Source: Acidobacteriota bacterium
GTDB lineage: Bacteria; Acidobacteriota; Blastocatellia; Pyrinomonadales; Pyrinomonadaceae
Assembly (NCBI GenBank): GCA_019639175.1
Contig: JAHBSK010000003.1
Span: 248,001-312,000, forward strand
Direction of reading: 5' to 3'
DNA length: 64,000 bases
A model generated the notes under the pieces. That model was given only the letters and a program-made list of their open reading frames with translations, was not told the origin of the DNA and searched no databases. This document shows, piece after piece, positions 44,338-52,535 of this stretch (its first letter is position 1; each line of letters starts with the position of its first letter). Both the position numbers and the translations under genes were made by a program.

Positions 44338-44877
44338 TTATCGCTTTAGGCGGTCAGCGAATTTTTGGCGAAACTTTGCCACCTTTGGCGCAACGACCGC
44401 TGCACAATACGGCTGGCCCGGATTGTTAAGGAAATATTCCTGATGATAATCCTCGGCCGGCCAAAATTTTTCAAACGGCGTTATTTCCGTCACCAACGGA
44501 TCGTCATATATGCCCACCTCGCTGACCTCACGAAAAACCTCTTCAGCAACACGCTTTTGTTCGTCATCGTGATAAAAAATGGCCGAGCGGTATTGTGTCC
44601 CAATGTCGTTGCCCTGCCGGTTCAGCGTCGTCGGGTCGTGAACCGAAAAGAAAACGCGCAGAACGTCGGCAAAGCTGATCGCGTCAGGGTCGAACCTTAT
44701 CTGCGCAACTTCGGCATGGCCGGTCGTTCCGTCGCACACCTCGCGATACGTCGGGGCTTCCTTATGTCCGCCGCTGTAGCCTGAGACAACATCCTCAACG
44801 CCTTTCAGATCGTCAAAAACCGCCTCAACACACCAAAAACATCCCGCGCCCAGCGTCGCCGTTTCCAAGTTTGCCAT
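44338..44877 (-). CDS. msrA: Peptide methionine-(S)-sulfoxide reductase MsrA
   Basis: Started at ATG 44877 to give 179 residues beginning MANLETATLGAGCFWC; upstream in-frame sequence is not conserved-looking. The catalytic cysteine is C13 in GCFWC. The conserved SGYSGGHKEAPTYREVCDGTTGHAEV and the VHDPTTLNRQGNDIGTQYRSAIF segments are complete. It repairs oxidised methionine in proteins. It is near the methionine salvage genes but has its own spacing of about 115 bases. Confidence 0.95.
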   Translation of the reverse strand: MANLETATLGAGCFWCVEAVFDDLKGVEDVVSGYSGGHKEAPTYREVCDGTTGHAEVAQIRFDPDAISFADVLRVFFSVHDPTTLNRQGNDIGTQYRSAIFYHDDEQKRVAEEVFREVSEVGIYDDPLVTEITPFEKFWPAEDYHQEYFLNNPGQPYCAAVVAPKVAKFRQKFADRLKR

Positions 44878-44992
44878 AGCATCAATTTTACCAGACCGGT
44901 GTTCTATATTCACGTGCGACGCGATGGCTCTATGGGACGAATAGGACGGATAAGACAAATAGACTTCTAGTCAGAAGGTCAACACATCTGAT

Positions 44993-45694
44993 CTATAATT
45001 CCTGCCCATCGAAAGATGTTGCGGCCTTGTGGCCGTGGTCCGGCATATTGCCGGTTTCGCCGGAGCGGATCATCAGAAGTGTTTTCATGCCGGCATCGGC
45101 GGCGGCGTCAAGCTCTTCCGGAACATCTGAGACGAACATTATTTCCGAGGCATCAAGCGCAAGTTCTTCGGCTATTTTGCGGTAGCTTTCGCTTTCGCGT
45201 TTGTGGCCGGTGTTGGTGTCAAAATAGCGGTCGATATAGCGTGTCAGGTCGCCCTGATCGGAATATTTGAATATCATCTGCTGGGCAAGCACGCTGCCGG
45301 AAGAATAAATGGCGACGGTTCTTTTCTCTTCCTTCCATTTTTTTAAAGCGTCCGCCACATCAGGATATACGGTGGAAACGAGATCTCCTGATGCGTAACC
45401 GGCCTGCCAGATCATCCCCTGAATTGCCTTGAGCGGAGTCGATTTTCGGTCATTGTCTATCAGAAATACCAGATAATCAGAAACGGAATTGGCGGCGTCA
45501 GGCTTAAATTCGCCCGTGTATTCGCTGTCGGCCTCGCGTTCTTTTTCAAGCTGGGCTATCTCAAATTTCAGGTCATTCAAGTTCTGCTGCACAAACCCCG
45601 CCATGCGTGCGCGCGCGTAAGGAAATAGTGTGTTGTGAACGAAATCTATCGGCGTTGTCGTGCCTTCGATGTCGAGGAGTATAGCCTTTACCAT
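44993..45694 (-). CDS. mtnC: Enolase-phosphatase (acireductone synthase) MtnC
   Basis: A 233-residue HAD phosphatase with the MtnC-type first motif LLDIEGTTTPIDFVHNTLFPYAR (D8, E10), IYSSGSVLAQQMIFKYSD as motif II, and the ESESYRKIAEEL and MFVSDVPEELDAA segments. In methionine salvage it enolises and dephosphorylates diketo-methylthiopentyl phosphate to the acireductone used by MtnD. Its neighbour across a repeat element is mtnD on the same strand. Confidence 0.95.
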   Translation of the reverse strand: MVKAILLDIEGTTTPIDFVHNTLFPYARARMAGFVQQNLNDLKFEIAQLEKEREADSEYTGEFKPDAANSVSDYLVFLIDNDRKSTPLKAIQGMIWQAGYASGDLVSTVYPDVADALKKWKEEKRTVAIYSSGSVLAQQMIFKYSDQGDLTRYIDRYFDTNTGHKRESESYRKIAEELALDASEIMFVSDVPEELDAAADAGMKTLLMIRSGETGNMPDHGHKAATSFDGQEL

Positions 45695-45771
45695 AATAAT
45701 TTAGACGCAGAGGACACAGAGAAAGAACAGACAGAAACATTGCCGATAGGGAATGGGCTTGAAGGAGTGTA

Positions 45772-45971
45772 TTAAACCTGAATTACGCATTAGAAACGCC
45801 CCGACGAAAGCCTGAACCGATCTAACAGTTAATAGTCATGCAGTTTACAGTTATTAGTTTTTTCTTCAACTGACAACTCAAAACTGACTCACTATTAACT
45901 GTTAGAAACCAAAATAGATCCGCCTGATCTGCTGCATTTTGGGCTTAGGGCTAATGCGGAATCTAGGTTAA
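45772..45971. repeat. MITE-like inverted-repeat element, copy B
   Basis: About 200 bp with imperfect inverted termini of about 20 bases (TTAAACCTGAATTACGCATT at the left, answered at the right by CTAATGCGGAATCTAGGTTA). It has a perfect 15-base inner hairpin (CTAACAGTTAATAGT at 45822-45836 with ACTATTAACTGTTAG at 45891-45905). It matches copy A at 16656-16856 along its length. It sits between CACAGAG- and CTCTGTG-type sequences (45705-45722 and about 45972-45992), as if inserted into an older palindrome. Confidence 0.82.
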
Positions 45972-46006
45972 ACCTCTGTGCCCTCTGTGGCAAGATCACA
46001 CTTAGA

Positions 46007-46564
46007 TCACGCTGCTGAGGAGATATAGGAAACACCGAAACACAACGGCTGAAAGCCCGCATCGACACCAGAATTTGTATAATGCGGCGTCCATCCCGAC
46101 ACATCCTGAAAGAGCCTGATGGCCCTGACCGTTTTGTCACCGCAAAGGTTGAACCAGTGCTTTGTGCCTTTTGGAACGCGGATCAGATCGCCCGAACGCA
46201 TCTCAACGGAAACGACATCGCCGCCTTCCGGTGCGATGTGGAACAGGCCGTGGCCTTTTACGATAAAGCGGACCTCGTCCTCATCGTGCCAGTGTTCCTT
46301 GTTGAATTTGTCGAGCATCACGTCAAGGCCCGGCGTTTCCGGCGTTATGTTTATAACATCCGCCGTAACATAACCGCCCTTTGCCTTTAACTCCTCGATC
46401 TCAGCCGAATAGAAATCAAGTATCTCTTCGTCAGAAGCATCCTCGCCTATCTGGCTGATGTTGTCCCACCGCTCATAATCTATCCCGATACCGCCCAGAT
46501 ATGCAGCTATCTCCGCCGGATCGGTAAACCTCAGACCCCTGTTTGGTACATCTACTATTGCCAT
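46007..46564 (-). CDS. mtnD: Acireductone dioxygenase MtnD
   Basis: A 185-residue cupin. The metal ligands are present: H91 and H93 in EHWHDEDE, E97, and H136 in GTKHWFNL. It oxidises the acireductone made by MtnC to the 2-oxo acid precursor of methionine (with iron) or to an off-pathway product (with nickel). It lies between mtnC and the tRNA gene on the minus strand. Confidence 0.95.
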   Translation of the reverse strand: MAIVDVPNRGLRFTDPAEIAAYLGGIGIDYERWDNISQIGEDASDEEILDFYSAEIEELKAKGGYVTADVINITPETPGLDVMLDKFNKEHWHDEDEVRFIVKGHGLFHIAPEGGDVVSVEMRSGDLIRVPKGTKHWFNLCGDKTVRAIRLFQDVSGWTPHYTNSGVDAGFQPLCFGVSYISSAA

Positions 46565-46695
46565 ACGGATATAATAACGTTTCCGAGGTTATATTTTGAA
46601 GTGGAAAGAAGAAAAAGATCAATCACTATGCCTTATCACCCCGATCAGATCAGAGTGTTATTGATTCAGCGAACTTATGTTAATATTCCTTTCGT

Positions 46696-46768
46696 GCACC
46701 CGTAGCTCAGTGGATAGAGCTCTTGATTCGCATTCAGAAGGTCGCGGGTTCGAGTCCCGCCGGGTGCA
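46696..46768 (+). tRNA. tRNA with anticodon CGC (Ala by anticodon, Arg-like body)
   Basis: A complete cloverleaf with all invariant bases: acceptor GCACCCG/CGGGTGC, T8, D arm GCTC-AGTGGATA-GAGC, TTC-containing T arm GCGGG-TTCGAGT-CCCGC, and discriminator A. CCA is not encoded. The anticodon loop TTCGCAT gives CGC, which would read the alanine codon GCG. The body and A20 resemble tRNA-Arg, and pair 3-70 is A-U, not the G-U that alanyl-tRNA synthetase needs. The anticodon stem is weak (one C-A mismatch, one G-U). Confidence 0.8.
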
Positions 46769-46824
46769 TAAAACAATAGTGCAGATATCCTTGACTAAAT
46801 TACAGAAATTCTGTAGTTTAAAGG

Positions 46825-46839
46825 TGCGAATCAAGGCTC
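46825..46839 (-). repeat. Inverted copy of the tRNA anticodon arm in its 3' trailer
   Basis: TGCGAATCAAG (46825-46835) is the exact complement of 46722-46732 of the tRNA, and the match continues with GCTC against GAGC after one skipped base. The copy lies 57 bases beyond the tRNA and before its terminator, so both would be in the same primary transcript. Confidence 0.75.
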
Positions 46840-46883
46840 ATTCGCTCGAGTTTGCGGGTTTGAATGTGACCTTCTGATAAGAT

Positions 46884-46912
46884 CGGCGGCTGTAAAAGCC
46901 GCCTTTTCTTTT
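46884..46912 (+). terminator. Intrinsic terminator of the tRNA transcript
   Basis: GGCGGCT (46884-46890) and AGCCGCC (46897-46903) form a perfect seven-pair stem, followed by TTTTCTTTT. It lies 116 bases after the tRNA, leaving an unusually long trailer. Confidence 0.85.
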
Positions 46913-46934
46913 AACCTACACAAATGGCCGGGCA

Positions 46935-47558
46935 TTATTTTATCTGCCTTCCGAGAACCTCAAACAAAAACTCGAATATCTCAATATGCCTCCGAGCGTC
47001 GGCGACGGTTTCGCCCCAGGTGTAGAGGCCGTGGCGGCGGAGATAGACGCCGTGGATGCCTTTGTTCTCAAGCAGAACATTTTCGATGACGTGCGACAGA
47101 GCGATGTAGTCTTGCGAATTATCTACTATCGGAACGACCTCTTTGTGTTCGTGGGTCGTGATGCCGGACAGGCCTTTCAGCATCTCGTAGCCTTCGATCT
47201 CAATGGCTCCCTGTTCATAGAAATGATCTGAAAGAATGGTTCCCCAGACCGAATGCGTATGCAGTATCGACCGCGCCTTCGGCAAATGCCGGTAGATGCA
47301 AAGGTGTATGAGCGTTTCCGCCGACGGCTTGCCAAAACCCTGCAATATCTCGGCGTCGTCGTCCAGTTCCAGAAAGTTCGTCTCGTCCAGGTCGCCCTTG
47401 TTCATGCCGCTGGCGGTCACACATATTCGCAGCGGCTTGCGCGCCAGCAGCATGCTGAAATTGCCGCTGGTTCCCAAAACCCAGCCGCGACGGTAAAATT
47501 CCCGGCCGGCAAGCGCCAGCTCTTCGGGCGGACTCGGAACTCCGGTTTTTTCAGCCAT
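46935..47558 (-). CDS. mtnB: Methylthioribulose-1-phosphate dehydratase MtnB
   Basis: A 207-residue class II aldolase-like protein. The KPSAETLIH motif, the zinc-binding H100-T-H102 (SILHTHSVW) and a later RRHGLYTWG histidine are present. It dehydrates methylthioribulose 1-phosphate to the diketone used by MtnC. With mtnD and mtnC it forms the later half of methionine salvage; genes for the first steps (mtnA, MTA nucleosidase or phosphorylase) are not in this window. Confidence 0.94.
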   Translation of the reverse strand: MAEKTGVPSPPEELALAGREFYRRGWVLGTSGNFSMLLARKPLRICVTASGMNKGDLDETNFLELDDDAEILQGFGKPSAETLIHLCIYRHLPKARSILHTHSVWGTILSDHFYEQGAIEIEGYEMLKGLSGITTHEHKEVVPIVDNSQDYIALSHVIENVLLENKGIHGVYLRRHGLYTWGETVADARRHIEIFEFLFEVLGRQIK

Positions 47559-47567
47559 TACTTTATT

Positions 47568-49520
47568 TTAATCCTCATCATCTCTCAGCTTTTCAAGTAC
47601 CGAGAGGTCTTCCAGTGTGGTTACGTCGCCCGCTACGTCGGCTCCGGCGGCGACCTCGCGCAAGAGGCGGCGCATTATCTTGCCCGAACGCGTTTTCGGC
47701 AGAGCGTCGGTAAAGCGGATGTCGTCGGGTTTTGCCAATGCCCCGATCTCCTTCGCAACGTGGGCGCGAAGCTCATTCTTTAATGCCTCATCGCCTTTGC
47801 GTCCGCCCTCAAGCGTGACAAAAACCGATATGGCCTGGCCTTTCACCTCGTCGGGACGGCCGACAGCGGCGGCTTCGGCGACAGCTTCGTGCGAAACAAG
47901 CGCCGATTCCACCTCGGCCGTGCCGAGGCGGTGTCCGCTGACATTTATCACGTCATCGACGCGGCCCATTATCCAATAATAACCGCGTTCGTCGCGCCTT
48001 GCTCCGTCACCCGCAAAATAGCGGTTCGGTATCTCGGACCAATAGGTCTTTTTGTATCTTTCGTCATCGCCGTAAACCGTTCTGAGCATTGACGGCCACG
48101 GATGTTTCGCCACCAGATAACCGCCCTCGTTATCGCCTGCCGGTTCACCGCTTTTTGACACGATGTCGAGCAAAATGCCGGGCAGCGGACGCGTCGCCGT
48201 GCCGGGAACGGTTGGCGTCGCGCCGGGCAGCGGCGAGATCATTATCGCTCCGGTCTCGGTCTGCCACCACGTATCGACTATCGGGCATTTGCCCTTGCCG
48301 ATCACGTGGTGATACCACATCCACGCTTCGGGGTTTATCGGCTCGCCGACGGTGCCGAGCAGGCGCAGGCTTGAGATGTCATGTTTCAGAACGTGGCTCT
48401 CGCCCCAGCGGATGAATACGCGTATCGCCGTCGGCGCCGTGTAGAGAATATTGACCCTGTGCCGTTCAATGATGTCCCAAAAACGGTCGTAATCAGGATA
48501 GTTCGGCGCCCCTTCATACATCAGCACCGTCGCGCCGTTTGCAAGCGGGCCGTAAACCACATAACTGTGTCCCGTCACCCAGCCTATGTCCGCCGTACAC
48601 CAGTAAATGTCCTCATCACGAAGGTCAAAGACCATCTTGGTCGTGTACGCCGTCTGTGTCAGATAGCCGCCGGTCGTGTGCAAAATGCCCTTCGGTTTTC
48701 CGGTCGTGCCGGACGTGTAAAGAATGTAGAGCGGATGTTCCGAATCAAGCTCTTCCGCCGGACATTCCGTTTCAGCGGCCGCCATCAGTTCGTGCCACCA
48801 GTGGTCGCGGCCCGATGACATATTTATCTTTGTCCCGGTGCGTTTGAACACGATGACGGCTTCCACGTTCGGACAATTAGGCAGGGCGTTGTCTATCGTG
48901 TTCTTTAACGTGACCTCGGCCCCGCGGCGATAGCCGCCGTCCGCCGTCACGATCAGCTTTACCTTGCCGTCATTCACGCGGTCGGCAATGGCATCCGCCG
49001 AAAATCCGCCAAAGATGACCGTATGCGTTGCCCCGATGCGCGCACAGGCCAGCATCGCTATCGCAAGTTCCGGCACCATCGGCATATACAGAGCCACGCG
49101 GTCGCCTTTTTTGACGTTCTGCCCTTTCAGGACGTTGGCAAATTTGCAGACCTCGGCATAAAGCTGCTGATATGTAAGGGTGCGCTGTTCGCCCGGCTCG
49201 CCTTCCCAGATGATCGCGGCCTTGTTCCTTCGCCACGTTGTCAGATGCCTGTCCAGGCAGTTGTATGAAACGTTCAGCGTGCCGCCGACAAACCATTTGG
49301 CAAAAGGTTCGTTCCATTCCAGAACGGTATCCCATTTTTTGAACCAATCCAGGCTCTCTGCCTGTTTTGCCCAAAAGCCTTCGGGGTCGGCCTCGGCTTC
49401 TGCATAGAGCTTTTCATATTCCTCAAAGCTTTTGATATGGGCGTTTGCGGAAAATTCCTGTGACGGCGGAAAGACACGCGTCTCGTTCAAAACTGATTCG
49501 ATGGCTATAGGGTCTGACAT
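47568..49520 (-). CDS. acs: Acetyl-CoA synthetase (AMP-forming)
   Basis: Started at ATG 49520 to give 650 residues, the family norm, beginning [19 protein letters not shown]; the longer frame adds an unlikely 21-residue leader. The adenylate motif [18 protein letters not shown], the [16 protein letters not shown] segment and the C-terminal [14 protein letters not shown] lysine motif (the usual acetylation control site) are complete. It activates acetate to acetyl-CoA. It follows mtnB on the same strand nine bases upstream. Confidence 0.96.
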   Translation of the reverse strand: MSDPIAIESVLNETRVFPPSQEFSANAHIKSFEEYEKLYAEAEADPEGFWAKQAESLDWFKKWDTVLEWNEPFAKWFVGGTLNVSYNCLDRHLTTWRRNKAAIIWEGEPGEQRTLTYQQLYAEVCKFANVLKGQNVKKGDRVALYMPMVPELAIAMLACARIGATHTVIFGGFSADAIADRVNDGKVKLIVTADGGYRRGAEVTLKNTIDNALPNCPNVEAVIVFKRTGTKINMSSGRDHWWHELMAAAETECPAEELDSEHPLYILYTSGTTGKPKGILHTTGGYLTQTAYTTKMVFDLRDEDIYWCTADIGWVTGHSYVVYGPLANGATVLMYEGAPNYPDYDRFWDIIERHRVNILYTAPTAIRVFIRWGESHVLKHDISSLRLLGTVGEPINPEAWMWYHHVIGKGKCPIVDTWWQTETGAIMISPLPGATPTVPGTATRPLPGILLDIVSKSGEPAGDNEGGYLVAKHPWPSMLRTVYGDDERYKKTYWSEIPNRYFAGDGARRDERGYYWIMGRVDDVINVSGHRLGTAEVESALVSHEAVAEAAAVGRPDEVKGQAISVFVTLEGGRKGDEALKNELRAHVAKEIGALAKPDDIRFTDALPKTRSGKIMRRLLREVAAGADVAGDVTTLEDLSVLEKLRDDED

Positions 49521-49681
49521 AATGAACCTAGTATAAATGATTCCCGCAAAAGGCGTAAAACCGGCAGCGTGAACGGAATACAATGTCCGTACTTTAAAAA
49601 TAGTCCGACAAAAGTGTAAACTTGCTAGCTAATCAGGTGCTGTTGTCACCGAACTCCCGGCCTCGATCCGGTAAAAACAAA

Positions 49682-51193
49682 ATGCCGCTGTTGGAAATGA
49701 AGAACATCGTCAAGGAATTCCCCGGTGTCCGGGCGCTTGACGGTGTCAGCTTTACGCTGGAGGCCGGAGAGTTTCACGCCCTTGTTGGCGAGAACGGCGC
49801 CGGCAAATCCACGCTGATGAAGGTCCTTTCCGGTGTTTATCCGGCGGGACAGTATTCCGGCGAAATATTGATAGACGGCAAAACAATGGAGTTTGCAGGC
49901 ATCCGCGATTCTGAGAAAGCAGGTGTCGCCATAATTTTTCAGGAACTGTCGCTGGTAAAGGAACTCACCGTAGGCGAGAACATCTTTCTTGGCCGCGAAC
50001 CCTCAACGCTCGGCGTCATCAACCATTCGGAGCTTTACCACCGGGCGGCAGATCTTCTCCGCGGCCTCAAACTGGACATCGACCCGCGCGTGCCTGTCGG
50101 CAGCCTCGGCATCGGGCGACAGCAGCTTGTCGAGATCGCAAAGGCCCTGTCACAAGACGCCAAGATACTTGTTCTGGATGAACCGACCGCAGCCCTGACC
50201 GACACCGAGGTCGAAACGCTTTACGGCATCCTCGAAGACCTAAGGTCACGCGGTGTCGGCATGATCTACATCTCGCACAAACTCGAAGAGGTCTTTCGGA
50301 TGAGCGACCGCATTACGGTACTGAGAGACGGAAAAACAGTGGGAACACACCGTGCCGCCGAGCTTACAAAAGACGCTGTTATCGCAAAGATGGTCGGGCG
50401 CGAGGTCGGCGACATATTTCCCGCTTCTCATCACGAATTCGGCGAAACGGCCGCCGCGTTTCGCAATATCACCGCATATTCGCCCGACGTTCCCGGAAAG
50501 AAACTGGTCGATGATGTTTCATTTCACGTCCGCAAAGGCGAGGTGCTGGGCATCGCCGGTCTGATGGGAGCAGGCCGCACAGAGCTTTTGATGACGATCT
50601 TTGGTTCGTGGAAAGGAAAATGGTCGGGAACTATTGAGGCCGGAGGCAAACAGATAAAGCTGTCGTCGCCTTCGGATGCGATACGCCACGGCATAGGTTT
50701 TGTGACCGAAGACAGAAAGCGTTTTGGGCTGATGCTGGACCATACGATCATCGACAACATGACGCTCGCCGCCCTAAAACGGGTATCGGGACAGTTCCTG
50801 ACCGACCGCTCACGCGAGGCTGCCGCCGCTTCTGTCCCGATGTCGTCGCTGCGTGTAAAAGCAGGTTCGCTGATGACGGTTGCCGGAACCCTTTCCGGCG
50901 GAAATCAGCAAAAGGTCGTTCTTGGTAAATGGCTGCTGACCGAACCAAAGGTCTTATTTCTCGACGAACCGACGCGCGGCATAGACGTTGGAGCAAAACA
51001 GGAGATCTATGCCGAGATCAACAAACTTGCACAGGACGGATTGGCTATAGTGCTGGTCTCTTCTGAACTGCCCGAAGTGCTCGGCCTGTCCGACCGCGTG
51101 CTTGTGCTTCACGAAGGCAAGGTCGCGGGCGAGTTCACACGCACCGAGGCAACACCCGAAAAACTGATGGCCGCCGCCACCGGACACCAATAA
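49682..51193 (+). CDS. Sugar ABC transporter ATP-binding protein (XylG/RbsA type)
   Basis: Started at ATG 49682 (503 residues); the TTG 60 bases earlier adds an unlike leader. Two ABC modules are fused, as in CUT2 sugar importers. The first has an intact Walker A GENGAGKST and signature-like IGRQQLVEIAKALS; the second has the typical degenerate loop GLMGAGRTELL with LSGGNQQKVVLGKWL. Xylose-type (XylG) similarity is suggested by GQYSGEILIDGK. The permease gene follows, but no periplasmic binding protein gene is adjacent. Confidence 0.9.
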   Translation: MPLLEMKNIVKEFPGVRALDGVSFTLEAGEFHALVGENGAGKSTLMKVLSGVYPAGQYSGEILIDGKTMEFAGIRDSEKAGVAIIFQELSLVKELTVGENIFLGREPSTLGVINHSELYHRAADLLRGLKLDIDPRVPVGSLGIGRQQLVEIAKALSQDAKILVLDEPTAALTDTEVETLYGILEDLRSRGVGMIYISHKLEEVFRMSDRITVLRDGKTVGTHRAAELTKDAVIAKMVGREVGDIFPASHHEFGETAAAFRNITAYSPDVPGKKLVDDVSFHVRKGEVLGIAGLMGAGRTELLMTIFGSWKGKWSGTIEAGGKQIKLSSPSDAIRHGIGFVTEDRKRFGLMLDHTIIDNMTLAALKRVSGQFLTDRSREAAAASVPMSSLRVKAGSLMTVAGTLSGGNQQKVVLGKWLLTEPKVLFLDEPTRGIDVGAKQEIYAEINKLAQDGLAIVLVSSELPEVLGLSDRVLVLHEGKVAGEFTRTEATPEKLMAAATGHQ

Positions 51194-51283
51194 CTGAACC
51201 GGTCAAACTGTGGTGGGCCGCATATATGTGATCGGGGTTTACCGGCCTTTCAAAAGACAAGGCGGTGCCGCTCCTGATCTCTG

Positions 51284-52435
51284 ATGAACGCAATGTCTGA
51301 AAACAAATCATCTTCTTTGAACACATCCAATCTGCGTGCATACATCATGATCGCAGTGCTGGCGCTGATCTGGGCCTATTTTCACTGGGCAACGGATTCC
51401 ATCTTCCTTACGCCGCGCAACCTCTCTAACCTGATGACGCAGATGTCTGTTACCGGCATACTCGCCGTCGGGATGCTGATGGTGATCGTTTCCGCCAACA
51501 TCGATCTTTCGGTCGGTTCGGTGATGGGACTTGCCGGCGGTATAGCGGCGTATTCGCTTGCCTCTTGGGAATTCAGCGTTCCTGTTGCCGTTGTCATCGC
51601 CGTCATGGTCGCCATGGCCATCGGCACTTTTCAGGGCATTTTGACGGCGTATATGAACATTCCGGCGTTCATCGTCACGCTCGGCGGCCTGCTGGCGTGG
51701 CGCGGCGCGGTCAAATGGCAGCTCGGCGGCAATACGGTCCCGATAGCGGAGGATCACTACAAATTCATCGGCCAGGGCAATCTGCCGATGTCCTACGGTT
51801 GGGCGCTTGCCGCCCTGGCGATCATATTCGTCATTTTCATGGTTTACCGCTCCGTTCGGTCGGCACGCAGCTACGGCCTGGGCGATGTCAATTACACGGC
51901 CGCCGCGCTGAAGGCGATCATCCCCATCGCGGCCATTGTCGCGTTCATGCTGGTGATGAACTCTTATCAGGGCGTGCCGATACCTGTGCTTATATTCGTT
52001 TCCGTCGCTCTGTTCGGTGCGTTTTTGACGACCTCGACAACATTTGGCCGCTATCTTTACGCCATCGGCGGCAATGCCGAGGCAGCACGCCTTTCCGGCA
52101 TCAATAACCGGCTCAACGTGGTAAAGGTCTTTGCCCTGCTCGGCGCTCTGACGGGCATCGCCGCCCTGATCTTCTCCGCCAGGGTCGGAGCAGCCTCTCC
52201 TGACGCCGGTGTGCTGAAAGAACTCGACGCCATCGCCGCATGCGTAATCGGCGGAGCGTCGCTGATGGGCGGCCGCGGAACCATCTTTGGCGCGTGCATA
52301 GGGGCGCTGATAATGGCGAGCCTCGACAACGGAATGTCACTCCTCAACGTCCGCGATTTCATGCAGGACATCATCAAGGGATCGATCCTCGTTGCCGCCG
52401 TCGGGCTGGATATGTTCGGAAGAAAACAGGGTTGA
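51284..52435 (+). CDS. Sugar ABC transporter permease (XylH type)
   Basis: A 383-residue membrane protein with about ten hydrophobic segments and the CUT2 permease pattern: VIVSANIDLSVGSVMGLAGG, IPAFIVTLGGLLAWRG, GRYLYAIGGNAEAARLSGIN and AACVIGGASLMGGRGTIFGA. The YRSVRSARSYGLGDVNYTAAALK insertion is typical of XylH. It pairs with the upstream ATPase. A hairpin (CCGGAGCGG/CCGCTCCGG, 52447-52474) and a terminator follow. Confidence 0.9.
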   Translation: MNAMSENKSSSLNTSNLRAYIMIAVLALIWAYFHWATDSIFLTPRNLSNLMTQMSVTGILAVGMLMVIVSANIDLSVGSVMGLAGGIAAYSLASWEFSVPVAVVIAVMVAMAIGTFQGILTAYMNIPAFIVTLGGLLAWRGAVKWQLGGNTVPIAEDHYKFIGQGNLPMSYGWALAALAIIFVIFMVYRSVRSARSYGLGDVNYTAAALKAIIPIAAIVAFMLVMNSYQGVPIPVLIFVSVALFGAFLTTSTTFGRYLYAIGGNAEAARLSGINNRLNVVKVFALLGALTGIAALIFSARVGAASPDAGVLKELDAIAACVIGGASLMGGRGTIFGACIGALIMASLDNGMSLLNVRDFMQDIIKGSILVAAVGLDMFGRKQG

Positions 52436-52502
52436 GAACAAAATAACCGGAGCGGTTACGATCATCCGCTCCGGCATAAATTGGTCTCACCAATTTCAAT
52501 AT

Positions 52503-52535
52503 GGCCGCAAACCCGCGCGGCCTTTGCTTTTATTT
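52503..52535 (+). terminator. Intrinsic terminator of the sugar transporter genes
   Basis: GGCCGC (52503-52508) pairs with GCGGCC (52517-52522), followed by TTTGCTTTTATTTT. It lies between the convergent permease and propeller genes. Confidence 0.7.

Noticed and set aside
46677-46877. A 66-codon reading frame across the tRNA
   Set aside because: It translates the tRNA itself (SSVDRALDSHSEGRGFESR pattern), a well-known artefact of tRNA genes.
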